Shown here: one piece after another, positions 1-5,474 of the stretch
Position numbering within the stretch: the stretch's first letter is position 1
How the letters are laid out: each line of letters begins with the position of its first letter
Assembly (NCBI RefSeq): GCF_000721935.1
Contig: NZ_KL585437.1
Coordinates: forward strand, 46,736-52,209
Direction of reading: 5' to 3'
DNA: 5,474 nt
From: Streptomyces sp. NRRL WC-3549
Lineage (GTDB): Bacteria; Actinomycetota; Actinomycetes; Streptomycetales; Streptomycetaceae
Position numbers and translations under genes: made by a program
The notes under the pieces: model-generated
The model's database searches: none
The model's input: the letters and a program-made list of their open reading frames with translations, nothing else
Told to the model about the DNA's origin: nothing

Positions 1-297
1 GCGCCAGCCGGTGGCGAGGGCGGCGGCGAGCGAGGCGTCGTCGCGGATGCCTCCGGAGAGCTCGACCTTGATGTCCATGGCACCCGCCACCTCGGCGATC
101 AGCGCACGGTTGTCACCGGTGCCGAAGGCGGCGTCCAGGTCGACCAGGTGCAGCCACTCGGCCCCGGCGCTCTGCCAGGCGAGGGCGGCCTCCAGCGGCG
201 AGCCGTAGGAGGTCTCGGAGCCGGACTCGCCGTGGACGAGGCGGACGGCCTGGCCGTCGCGGACGTCGACGGCGGGGAGCAGTTCAAGCTTCGGCAT
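1..297 (-). CDS. priA: PriA, bifunctional HisA/TrpF isomerase (N-terminal 99 residues; runs off left edge)
   Basis: This (beta/alpha)8-barrel isomerase opens ProFAR to PRFAR in histidine synthesis. In actinobacteria without trpF it also performs the phosphoribosyl-anthranilate isomerase step of tryptophan synthesis. The visible part starts [20 protein letters not shown] and continues with [25 protein letters not shown] and [11 protein letters not shown], the usual first strands and loops of the HisA/PriA barrel. Asp11 matches the catalytic Asp of PriA and Arg19 the substrate-binding Arg known from PriA. About 140 C-terminal residues, including the second catalytic Asp, lie outside the window. 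The ATG overlaps the hisH stop by one base (TAATG) and has only a weak Shine-Dalgarno, so it probably depends on translation of hisH. PriA rather than plain HisA is inferred from the residues and the actinobacterial context. Confidence 0.93.
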   Translation of the reverse strand, partial: MPKLELLPAVDVRDGQAVRLVHGESGSETSYGSPLEAALAWQSAGAEWLHLVDLDAAFGTGDNRALIAEVAGAMDIKVELSGGIRDDASLAAALATGWR

Positions 298-941
298 TAC
301 AGCGTCTCGATCCAGTTGGTCAGCAGCTGGGCGCCGGCGTCGCCGGACTTCTCGGGGTGGAACTGGGTGGCCCACAGCGCGCCGTTCTCCACGGCGGCCA
401 CGAACCGCTCTCCGTGCGCGGCCCAGGTGACCTTGGGGGCACGGATCTTGGCGTTGGTCACTTCGAGGGACCAGTCGTGCGCCGCGTAGGAGTGCACGAA
501 GTAGTACCGGGTGCCGGCGTCGAGGCCGGCGAAGAGCTGGGAGTCCTCGGGGGCGTCGACGGTGTTCCACCCCATGTGCGGGACGACGTCGGCCTTGAGC
601 GGTCCGACGGTGCCGGGCCACTCGTCCAGGCCCTCCGTCTCGACGCCGTGCTCGATGCCCCGCTCGAAGAGGATCTGCATGCCCACGCAGATGCCCATGA
701 CGGGGCGTCCGCCGGCCAGCCTGCGGCCGATGACCCACTCCCCGCGGGCCTTCTTCAGCCCGTCCATGCAGGCGGAGAAGGCGCCGACGCCCGGGACGAG
801 CAGCCCGTCGGCGTTCATCGCGGCGTCGAAGTCCCGGGTGATCTCGACGTCCGCGCCGACGCGGGCCAGGGCCCGCTCGGCGGAACGCACGTTGCCGAAG
901 CCGTAGTCGAAGACGACGACGGACTTCTTCTTGTCACTCAC
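297..941 (-). CDS. hisH: HisH, glutaminase subunit of imidazole glycerol phosphate synthase
   Basis: HisH hydrolyses glutamine and channels ammonia to HisF, which turns PRFAR into imidazole glycerol phosphate and AICAR. The 214-residue product is full length for the family and is a class I glutamine amidotransferase throughout. [13 protein letters not shown] is at residues 8-20 and the oxyanion-strand motif PGVGAF at 50-55. The nucleophile Cys85 sits in GICVGMQ, PHMGWN is at 121-126, YYFVHSY at 146-152, and the catalytic His195 and Glu197 are in QFHPEKSG. The start is GTG (939-941), ten bases after the stop of the small membrane gene; an AGG overlapping that stop is the only modest Shine-Dalgarno. 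The TAA stop shares a base with the priA ATG. The partner hisF is not in the window. Nothing looks damaged. Confidence 0.97.
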   Translation of the reverse strand: MSDKKKSVVVFDYGFGNVRSAERALARVGADVEITRDFDAAMNADGLLVPGVGAFSACMDGLKKARGEWVIGRRLAGGRPVMGICVGMQILFERGIEHGVETEGLDEWPGTVGPLKADVVPHMGWNTVDAPEDSQLFAGLDAGTRYYFVHSYAAHDWSLEVTNAKIRAPKVTWAAHGERFVAAVENGALWATQFHPEKSGDAGAQLLTNWIETL

Positions 942-951
942 AGTCCCGACC

Positions 952-1119
952 TCAGTCCCAGAGTCCCTGGATCCGCATGACGCCCGCCACGAGGCACATC
1001 ACGGAGCCGATGCCGAGGAGCACGACGACGCCCTTGGGCATGCCCTGCTTCCAGAAGGAGTAGACGCCGCCGGCCAGGAAGAGGCCGACGACGATCAGCA
1101 CGGTGTTCAGGCCGGTCAC
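952..1119 (-). CDS. Small two-helix membrane protein of unknown function, coupled between hisB and hisH
   Basis: This 55-residue protein begins [18 protein letters not shown] and ends [10 protein letters not shown]. It has two hydrophobic stretches, about residues 4-22 and 30-48. The short polar turn between them, [10 protein letters not shown], carries two lysines, so by the positive-inside rule the turn probably faces the cytoplasm. It has no signal-peptide cleavage site, catalytic motif or cysteine pair. The GTG start overlaps the hisB stop as GTGA, and GAAGGG lies six bases upstream (1126-1131). A longer in-frame reading from an upstream ATG would lie inside hisB, have an arginine- and proline-rich N-terminus and no better ribosome site, so I reject it. 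Coupling implies co-expression with the histidine enzymes, but no known histidine enzyme resembles it. I recall similar small membrane ORFs here in other Streptomyces, but the function is unknown. Confidence 0.82.
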   Translation of the reverse strand: MTGLNTVLIVVGLFLAGGVYSFWKQGMPKGVVVLLGIGSVMCLVAGVMRIQGLWD

Positions 1120-1709
1120 AGGGCGCCCTTCGTGGACGGGATGATGCCGGCCGCGCGCGGGTCGTGCTCGCTGGCGTAGCGCAGGGCACGGGCGAGCGCC
1201 TTGAACTGGCACTCCACGATGTGGTGGGCGTTGCGGCCGTACGGCACGTGGACGTGCAGGGCGATCTGCGCCTGGGCCACGAAGGACTCCAGGATGTGCC
1301 GGGTCATCGTGGTGTCGTACTCACCGATCATCGGCGCCATCTTCTCCGGCTCGGTGTGCACCAGGTAGGGGCGGCCGGAGAGGTCGACGGTGACCTGGGC
1401 GAGCGACTCGTCCAGCGGGACCGTGCAGTTGCCGAAGCGGTAGATGCCGGTCTTGTCGCCGAGCGCCTGTTTGAAGGCGGCACCGAGGGCCAGGGCGGTG
1501 TCCTCGATGGTGTGGTGCGAGTCGATGTGCAGGTCGCCGTCGGTCTTGACCGTCAGGTCGAACAGCCCGTGCCGGCCGATCTGGTCGAGCATGTGGTCGT
1601 AGAAGCCGACACCGGTCGCGACATCGACCTTGCCGGTGCCGTCGAGGTCGATCTCGACGAGTACGGAGGTCTCCTTGGTGGTCCGTTCCACCCTGCCTAC
1701 GCGGCTCAT
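1116..1709 (-). CDS. hisB: HisB, imidazoleglycerol-phosphate dehydratase (monofunctional)
   Basis: This Mn-dependent enzyme dehydrates imidazole glycerol phosphate to imidazole acetol phosphate. The 197-residue product is only the dehydratase, without the N-terminal histidinol-phosphatase domain of the enterobacterial fusion. It shows DHML at 38-41, the first metal-binding signature HHTIED at 65-70, DLSGRPY at 109-115, and the repeated signature HHIVE at 162-166. The repeat reflects the two-fold internal duplication of the fold. The ATG at 1707-1709 is chosen because AAGGAG lies eight bases upstream and ATGA overlaps the hisC stop, as elsewhere in this operon. A longer in-frame reading to position 2012 starts inside the foreign mosaic-end sequence (as MYKRQ) and is an artefact. 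The 3' end overlaps the small membrane gene by four bases. Confidence 0.97.
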   Translation of the reverse strand: MSRVGRVERTTKETSVLVEIDLDGTGKVDVATGVGFYDHMLDQIGRHGLFDLTVKTDGDLHIDSHHTIEDTALALGAAFKQALGDKTGIYRFGNCTVPLDESLAQVTVDLSGRPYLVHTEPEKMAPMIGEYDTTMTRHILESFVAQAQIALHVHVPYGRNAHHIVECQFKALARALRYASEHDPRAAGIIPSTKGAL

Positions 1710-2761
1710 GCGTCGTGCTCCTTCTTCAGTTCGCGCACCGCATCGAGGAACGCGTCGTTCTCTTCCGGGGTCCCCGCGGTCACCCGCAGCCACCCCGGTA
1801 CGCCGTTGTCCCGGACCAGGACGCCCCGGTCGAGGATGTGCTGCCAGGCGGCGCGGCTGTCGGCGAAGCGGCCGAACTGGACGAAGTTGGCGTCCGAGTC
1901 GGTGACGGCGAAGCCGAGTGCCCGCAGTCCGTCCACCAGCCGGTCGCGCTCGCTCTTGAGGCGGTCGACGTACCCGAGGAGCGTATCGGTGTGCTCCCTG
2001 TCTCTTATACACATCTCCGGGTCGGCGGCGAGGTAGCCGAGGCGCAGCCCGGCGGCGCCGAACGCCTTGGACATGGTGCGCGAGAGCACCAGGTGGCGGC
2101 GGCCCTCGATGAGCGGGAGCAGCGAGGGGCGGTGGCTGAACTCGCCGTACGCCTCGTCCACCACGACCATCGACGGGCCCGCGGCCTGCGCGGCGTCGTA
2201 CAGCTCCACGACGGTGTCCGCGTCGACGGCGGTGCCGGTGGGGTTGTTGGGGGAGGTGATGAAGACCACGTCGGGGCGGTGCTCGGCGACGGCCTTCTTC
2301 GCCGCCTCGACGTCGATGGTGAAGTCCTCGTTGCGCGGCCCGGAGATCCAGCCGGTGCCGGTGCCGCGGGCGATGAGGGCGTGCATCGAGTACGAGGGTT
2401 CGAAGCCGATCGCGGTGCGGCCGGGGCCGCCGAAGGTCTGGAGGAGCTGCTGGAGGACCTCGTTGGAGCCGTTGGCGGCCCAGACGTTCCCGGGGCCGAC
2501 CCGGTGCCCGGCGGTGCGGGTGAGGTAGCGGGCCAGCTCGGTGCGGAGTCCGACGGCGTCGCGGTCGGGGTAGCGGTTGAGGCCGCGGGCGGCCTCGCGG
2601 ACGCGTTCGGCGATGCGGTCGACGAGCGCGTCGGGCAGCGGGTAGGGGTTCTCGTTGGTGTTGAGCCGGACCGGTACGTCGAGCTGGGGCGCGCCGTACG
2701 GGGACTGGCCGCGCAGTTCCGCGCGGATCGGGAGCTCGTCCCAGGGGTTGCCGTTCGTCAC
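1706..2761 (-). CDS. hisC: HisC, histidinol-phosphate aminotransferase, interrupted in frame by adapter-derived sequence
   Basis: HisC is a PLP-dependent class I/II aminotransferase that converts imidazole acetol phosphate plus glutamate to histidinol phosphate. Motifs in order are LNTNENPYP (33-41), NRYPD (62-66), ANGSNEVL (96-103), TSPNNPTG (169-176), VVDEAYGEF (200-208), the PLP lysine Lys232 in [13 protein letters not shown] (240-243), NFVQF (292-296) and the carboxylate-binding Arg326 in GWLRVT. Residues 249-255 (EMCIRDR) are foreign: they are the translation of a Tn5 mosaic end plus edge bases. The family segment expected there, with the conserved Pro-Tyr region and the following helix, is missing. 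The product is 351 residues, against about 370 in other Streptomyces. As written the protein would probably be defective, but the real gene is likely intact. The GTG start overlaps the hisD stop as GTGA, and the stop overlaps hisB as ATGA. Confidence 0.95.
   Translation of the reverse strand: MTNGNPWDELPIRAELRGQSPYGAPQLDVPVRLNTNENPYPLPDALVDRIAERVREAARGLNRYPDRDAVGLRTELARYLTRTAGHRVGPGNVWAANGSNEVLQQLLQTFGGPGRTAIGFEPSYSMHALIARGTGTGWISGPRNEDFTIDVEAAKKAVAEHRPDVVFITSPNNPTGTAVDADTVVELYDAAQAAGPSMVVVDEAYGEFSHRPSLLPLIEGRRHLVLSRTMSKAFGAAGLRLGYLAADPEMCIRDREHTDTLLGYVDRLKSERDRLVDGLRALGFAVTDSDANFVQFGRFADSRAAWQHILDRGVLVRDNGVPGWLRVTAGTPEENDAFLDAVRELKKEHDA
1718..1723 (-). promoter_or_regulatory. Ribosome binding site of hisB
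   Basis: On the minus strand AAGGAG lies eight bases before the hisB ATG, inside the last hisC codons (Lys-Lys-Glu). It fixes the hisB start at 1709 and argues against any N-terminal extension into hisC. Confidence 0.75.
1998..2016 (+). other. Tn5 mosaic end / Nextera transposase adapter sequence inside hisC (assembly artefact)
   Basis: The plus strand reads CTGTCTCTTATACACATCT, an exact match to the 19-base hyperactive Tn5 mosaic end present in every Nextera adapter. Its orientation is that of adapter read-through after a genomic fragment ending at 1997. The next three bases, CCG, also match the i7-side adapter, but they overlap the CGG that belongs to a HisC proline codon, so the exact right edge is ambiguous. 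There is no transposon body, no second mosaic end and no nine-base target duplication. The flanking HisC sequence is not contiguous in homologues, since about 27 codons are missing. A library adapter left in reads and built into the contig explains all of this better than a real insertion. Confidence 0.96.
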
Positions 2762-4041
2762 TGCTGGGGCACCTTCCAACCGAACCTCGCCTTGAGCGCG
2801 GCGCCGTGGGCGGGCAGGTCCTCCGCCTCGGCGAGGGTCACCACGTGGTGGGCGACCTCGGCGAGCGCGTCGCGCGTGTAGTCGACGATGTGGATGCCGC
2901 GCAGGAAGGACTGCACGGACAGGCCCGAGGAGTGGCAGGCGCAGCCTCCGGTGGGCAGCACGTGGTTGGAGCCCGCGCAGTAGTCGCCGAGGGAGACGGG
3001 CGCGTACGGGCCGACGAAGACCGCGCCGGCGTTGCGGACCCGGTCGGCGACGGCGGCGGCGTCGGCGGTCTGGATCTCCAGGTGCTCGGCGGCGTACGCG
3101 TCGACGACCTTCAGGCCGTCCTCCACGTCGTTCACCAGGACGATCGCGGACTGGCGGCCGGCCAGGGCCGGTCCGATCCGGTCCTCGACGTGCTTGGTCG
3201 CGGCGACCTGGGCGGCCAGCTCGGCCTCGGTGGCGGCGGCCAGTTCCGCGGAGTCGGTGACGAGCACGGCGGCGGCCATCGGGTCGTGCTCGGCCTGGCT
3301 GATGAGGTCGGCGGCGACGTGCACCGGGTCGGCGGTCGCGTCCGCGAGGATCGCGATCTCGGTGGGCCCGGCCTCGGCGTCGATGCCGATCCGGCCCTTG
3401 AGCAGGCGCTTGGCGGCGGCGACGTAGATGTTGCCGGGGCCCGTGACGAGGTTCACGGGCAGGCAGTCCTCGGTGCCGTACGCGAACATCGCGACGGCCT
3501 GGGAGCCTCCGGCCGCGTACACCTCGTCGACGCCGAGCAGCGCGCCGCGCTGCGGCGGGGAGGCCACGGCGACGCCCTCGACGCCCGCCTCCTGGGCCGG
3601 GACGACGTTCATCACGACGGACGAGGGGTAGACCGACCGCCCGCCCGGGACGTACAGCCCGACGCGCTCGACGGGCACCCACTTCTCGGTGACGGTGCCG
3701 CCGGGGACGACCTGGGTGGTGTGGGTGGTGCGGCGCTGTTCGCGGTGGACGAGGCGGGCGCGGCGGATGGACTCCTCCAGCGCCGCGCGTACGGCGGGGT
3801 CGAGCGCGTCCAGCGCGGCGGTGACCGCGGCGGCGGGGACCCTCAGCGCGTCGGGGCGGACGCCGTCGAACTTCTCTCCCCACTCGATCACTGCCGTCGA
3901 GCCACGATGGCGTACGTCCTCGCAGATCGGCCGCACCGTCTCCAGGGCGGCTTCCACGTCGAACTCGGCACGGGGCAGCAGGTCGCGCAGGTCGCCGCCC
4001 TCGGGGAGGGCGGTGCCGCGCAGATCGATTCGAGAGATCAC
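2758..4041 (-). CDS. hisD: HisD, histidinol dehydrogenase
   Basis: HisD is a zinc-dependent homodimer that oxidises histidinol to histidine in two NAD-dependent steps, the last of the pathway. The 427-residue product is full length for the family. [11 protein letters not shown] (124-134), [12 protein letters not shown] (138-149), [12 protein letters not shown] (200-211) and DAEAGPTEI (221-229) mark the N-terminal domains. By family alignment the zinc ligands are Gln249 and His252 in SQAEHDP, Asp353 in [15 protein letters not shown], and His412 in PAHGAAL. The catalytic base pair is Glu319-His320 in YAAEHLE. The start is GTG at 4039-4041, giving MISRIDLRG. It has only a weak GAGAG ribosome site about nine bases upstream. 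This is the first gene of the operon, so its promoter should lie in 4042-4201. The stop overlaps the hisC start by four bases. Confidence 0.97.
   Translation of the reverse strand: MISRIDLRGTALPEGGDLRDLLPRAEFDVEAALETVRPICEDVRHRGSTAVIEWGEKFDGVRPDALRVPAAAVTAALDALDPAVRAALEESIRRARLVHREQRRTTHTTQVVPGGTVTEKWVPVERVGLYVPGGRSVYPSSVVMNVVPAQEAGVEGVAVASPPQRGALLGVDEVYAAGGSQAVAMFAYGTEDCLPVNLVTGPGNIYVAAAKRLLKGRIGIDAEAGPTEIAILADATADPVHVAADLISQAEHDPMAAAVLVTDSAELAAATEAELAAQVAATKHVEDRIGPALAGRQSAIVLVNDVEDGLKVVDAYAAEHLEIQTADAAAVADRVRNAGAVFVGPYAPVSLGDYCAGSNHVLPTGGCACHSSGLSVQSFLRGIHIVDYTRDALAEVAHHVVTLAEAEDLPAHGAALKARFGWKVPQQ
2771..2777 (-). promoter_or_regulatory. Ribosome binding site of hisC
   Basis: On the minus strand GGAAGGT lies nine bases before the hisC GTG, within the last codons of hisD. 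Together with the GTGA overlap it supports the GTG at 2759-2761 as the hisC start. Confidence 0.65.
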
Positions 4042-4081
4042 ACCCCAATTCTCTCAGACCGCCCGCGGCGCCCGGCCGCCC

Positions 4082-4098
4082 GTATCACTGGCTGATAC
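4082..4098. promoter_or_regulatory. Perfect dyad GTATCA-N5-TGATAC, possible operator upstream of hisD
   Basis: Two perfect 6-base inverted arms, GTATCA and TGATAC, flank the 5-base centre CTGGC. The arms are AT-rich for this genome. The centre of the dyad lies about 49 bases upstream of the hisD start codon, a plausible place for an operator overlapping a promoter. The short arms and five-base loop would make a weak hairpin, so a dimeric regulator site is more likely than a terminator. The regulator is unknown. Confidence 0.4.
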
Positions 4099-4109
4099 AT
4101 CTCGTGGCC

Positions 4110-4134
4110 TTCACCGCTGACCAGGAGTGTTCAC
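4110..4134 (+). repeat. Pair of TTCAC direct repeats, 20 bases apart
   Basis: TTCAC occurs at 4110-4114 and again at 4130-4134, about two helical turns apart. The first is followed by CGCTGAC and the second by TTCGTCAC, so similarity extends loosely past the core. This could be a tandem regulator site, but the element is short and chance is possible. Confidence 0.2.
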
Positions 4135-4189
4135 TTCGTCACACAAAGGGAAGAACGGCTCTACGAGGCGCGGGTGGTTCCGCGCACGT

Positions 4190-4196
4190 GGAGGTG
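4190..4196 (+). promoter_or_regulatory. Strong ribosome binding site of the plus-strand beta-helix gene
   Basis: GGAGGTG lies five bases before the GTG at 4202-4204 and is close to a perfect complement of the 16S rRNA 3' end. It fixes that start; a nearer upstream GTG at 4194 is out of frame. Confidence 0.75.
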
Positions 4197-4201
4197 AGGC
4201 A

Positions 4202-5474
4202 GTGACCGAACCGCACGACGGAGAGATCCCCGACGGCGTCAGCGCCGCGGAGCTCGGCATGTGGCAGTCCTTCCGCAACGGCACGACCTACGACCTGCGG
4301 GCACGCGACCCGGCGCGTGACGACCCCTTCGCCCCGCACGTCTGGGGCCCCGAGCGCAGTGTCGACGCCCGCACGGTGGCGCGCCTGCTCCTGGACGGGC
4401 CCCCGGCGCGCCCGGGCCGGGTGGCCGCGCTCAAGCTCCGGGGCGTACGGATCACCGGGAAGCTGGACCTGGCGGGCGGCCGGGTGTCGCCGTACGTGGA
4501 GTTCACCGGGTGCCGCTTCGAGCAGGAGGTCGTCCTGCCCGAATGCCACTTCACGACCCTGCGGCTGGTGGGCTGCGCGATGCCGAGGCTGGACGCCGCC
4601 AGGTTGCACACGGAGGGTGATCTGCATCTACCGCGCTGCCGGGTCGAGCGGGGCATCCGGCTGACCGACGCGCAGATCGGCACGGACCTGCTGATCAACC
4701 AGCTCGCCGTGGGACCCGACCGGCGGGGCCGCGCCTTCGTCGGCGACGGGATGTGCGTGGCGCAGGACCTGCAGGCCGAGATGATCGAGACCCGCGGCGA
4801 GCTGAGCCTGCGCGGGGCGACGGTCGGGGGTTCGCTGAGCCTGCGCGGCAGCCGGCTGCGAGCCGTGGACGGACGGCGCGCGCTGAACGCCCCGCAGCTC
4901 AGCGTGGAGCGCACGCTGTACATGACCGAGGCGTGGGTGAGCGTGGAGACCGGCAACCAGGGCACCACTCCCCCGTACGGCGTCGCGTACGGGGCCGGCC
5001 CGGTCCCCGGGACGCGCTCCCAGATCTTCGAGTGCCGGGGCGCCGTGCGGCTGGACGACGGGCGGTTCGGGGACGCGGTGGACCTCCACCGGGCCAGGTT
5101 CGTCCTGACCGGGCCGGAGGAGCTGTCGCTGCGCCGGATCGCCACACCCGAGCTGCGTTTCAACGCGGAGCGTCCGGAGCAGGGCCGGGTGGTGCTCAAC
5201 GGCGCGAAGGTGGTGACGCTGATCGACGTCTCGACCAGCTGGCCGGGCCCGGGTGGTCTGGCCATGGGCGGCTTCGCGTACGAGAACCTCGTCCCGTACG
5301 GCCACTTCCCGCTCTCCCGCCGCCTGGAGTGGGTGCTGGCCGCGACCCCGGAGTACGTCCCGGAGCCGTACGAGCGCCTGGCGGCCGTGCTGCGCAGCTG
5401 CGGGGAGGACGCGGACGCCCGCGAGGTCCTGCTCGCCAAGCAGCGCCGCCGCCGCGAGACGCTGCCGGCGGCGG
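4202..5474 (+). CDS. Beta-helix-like protein of the Streptomyces 'membrane-associated oxidoreductase' group (C-terminus off right edge)
   Basis: The frame is open for 424 codons from a GTG start to the window edge, with no stop. The N-terminus has WGPERSV at 48-54. The body consists of irregular short repeats of alternating hydrophobic residues and glycines, such as LKLRGVRITGKLDLAG (77-92) and GELSLRGATVGGSLSLRG, about 20 residues apart. This pattern suggests a right-handed beta-helix related to pentapeptide-repeat folds. A helical segment at 389-424 (PYERLAAVLRSCGED, then KQRRRR at 413-418) resembles the conserved C-terminal part of this group. Relatives usually continue into transmembrane helices, which would lie outside the window. 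I see no Rossmann GxGxxG, flavin or metal-binding motif, so the 'oxidoreductase' name has no visible support. Codon 143 is the rare CTA; there is no TTA codon. It is divergent from hisD, and a link to histidine synthesis is not shown. Function unknown. Confidence 0.85.
   Translation, partial: MTEPHDGEIPDGVSAAELGMWQSFRNGTTYDLRARDPARDDPFAPHVWGPERSVDARTVARLLLDGPPARPGRVAALKLRGVRITGKLDLAGGRVSPYVEFTGCRFEQEVVLPECHFTTLRLVGCAMPRLDAARLHTEGDLHLPRCRVERGIRLTDAQIGTDLLINQLAVGPDRRGRAFVGDGMCVAQDLQAEMIETRGELSLRGATVGGSLSLRGSRLRAVDGRRALNAPQLSVERTLYMTEAWVSVETGNQGTTPPYGVAYGAGPVPGTRSQIFECRGAVRLDDGRFGDAVDLHRARFVLTGPEELSLRRIATPELRFNAERPEQGRVVLNGAKVVTLIDVSTSWPGPGGLAMGGFAYENLVPYGHFPLSRRLEWVLAATPEYVPEPYERLAAVLRSCGEDADAREVLLAKQRRRRETLPAA

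Larger units (their letters stand above)
4042..4201. promoter_or_regulatory. Divergent intergenic region between hisD and the beta-helix gene
   Basis: These 160 bases separate two genes read outward, so promoters for both should lie here. The region is less GC-rich in its middle (about 4080-4150) than the genes beside it. It holds a 17-base dyad at 4082-4098, two TTCAC copies 20 bases apart at 4110-4134, and a strong ribosome site for the plus-strand gene at 4190-4196. I could not assign a clear -35/-10 pair with good spacing to either strand. I see no T-box features, attenuator-like histidine-rich leader peptide or rho-independent terminator. Confidence 0.6.

Noticed and set aside
1710..2012. 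An N-terminal extension of HisB
   Set aside because: It begins inside the adapter sequence, reads the HisC coding region in another frame, and hisB has its own ribosome site and ATG at 1709.
1998..2016. A genuine Tn5-type insertion or mobile-element scar in hisC
   Set aside because: Only one mosaic end is present, with no transposase, cargo or nine-base duplication, and host sequence is missing at the site. The sequence is the engineered library mosaic end, so an adapter artefact explains it better.
1706..4048. A 780-residue minus-strand open frame spanning hisC and hisD
   Set aside because: Only the part after the GTG at 2761 is HisC. The upstream half is the wrong frame over hisD and is a low-complexity Arg/Pro/Gly string typical of GC-rich shadow frames.
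2806..4095. Long plus-strand open frame opposite hisD
   Set aside because: It mirrors hisD codons on the other strand, is rich in Gly/Val/Asp with no recognisable domain, and hisD has complete catalytic motifs.
4082..4098. Rho-independent terminator
   Set aside because: The stem is only six AT-rich pairs, no T-tract follows on either strand, and the site lies between divergent starts rather than gene ends.
4129..4150. PHO box (PhoP site) from the GTTCAC at 4129-4134
   Set aside because: A PHO box needs direct repeats with an 11-base period. The second TTCAC is 20 bases away and no adjacent 11-base unit matches.
4042..4201. Histidine leader peptide or T-box attenuator upstream of hisD
   Set aside because: I found no short ORF with consecutive His codons and no T-box-like structure, and the space before hisD is short.
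4288..5439. Minus-strand open frame of 383 residues opposite the beta-helix gene
   Set aside because: It is Arg/Ser/Pro-rich with no motif. The plus-strand frame has a strong ribosome site, periodic repeats and a recognisable conserved end.

Overview
The window looks like chromosomal DNA from a Streptomyces or close relative. It is very GC-rich with G/C in nearly every third codon position, uses many GTG starts, and carries the order hisD-hisC-hisB-(small membrane ORF)-hisH-priA. The isomerase gene reads as the actinobacterial PriA type. These calls come from reading the translated proteins, not from a database search.

Layout. Positions 1-4041 are the middle of a histidine-biosynthesis operon on the minus strand, transcribed from right to left: hisD (2758-4041), hisC (1706-2761), hisB (1116-1709), an unnamed 55-residue two-helix membrane protein (952-1119), hisH (297-941), and the first 99 codons of priA, which runs off the left edge. 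Four of the five junctions overlap (GTGA, ATGA, GTGA, TAATG) and the fifth has a 10-base gap, so the block is almost certainly one translationally coupled transcript. Positions 4042-4201 are a 160-base divergent intergenic region with a 17-base dyad, probably carrying control sites for both directions. From 4202 to the right edge a plus-strand gene encodes a beta-helix-like protein, often labelled 'membrane-associated oxidoreductase' in Streptomyces, without its C-terminus.

Pathway logic. HisB dehydrates imidazole glycerol phosphate, HisC transaminates the product, and HisD performs the last two-step oxidation to histidine. HisH supplies ammonia to HisF (not in the window), and PriA isomerises ProFAR. 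PriA also serves tryptophan synthesis in organisms without trpF.

The most important observation is that hisC contains, at 1998-2016, an exact 19-base Tn5 mosaic end, the sequence used in Nextera tagmentation adapters. It replaces about 27 codons of conserved HisC sequence and keeps the reading frame, so the gene looks intact while carrying the foreign peptide EMCIRDR. This is best read as an adapter-derived assembly error, not biology. I found no convincing new system. The items with real biological interest are the coupled small membrane protein, the dyad upstream of hisD, and the divergent beta-helix gene.
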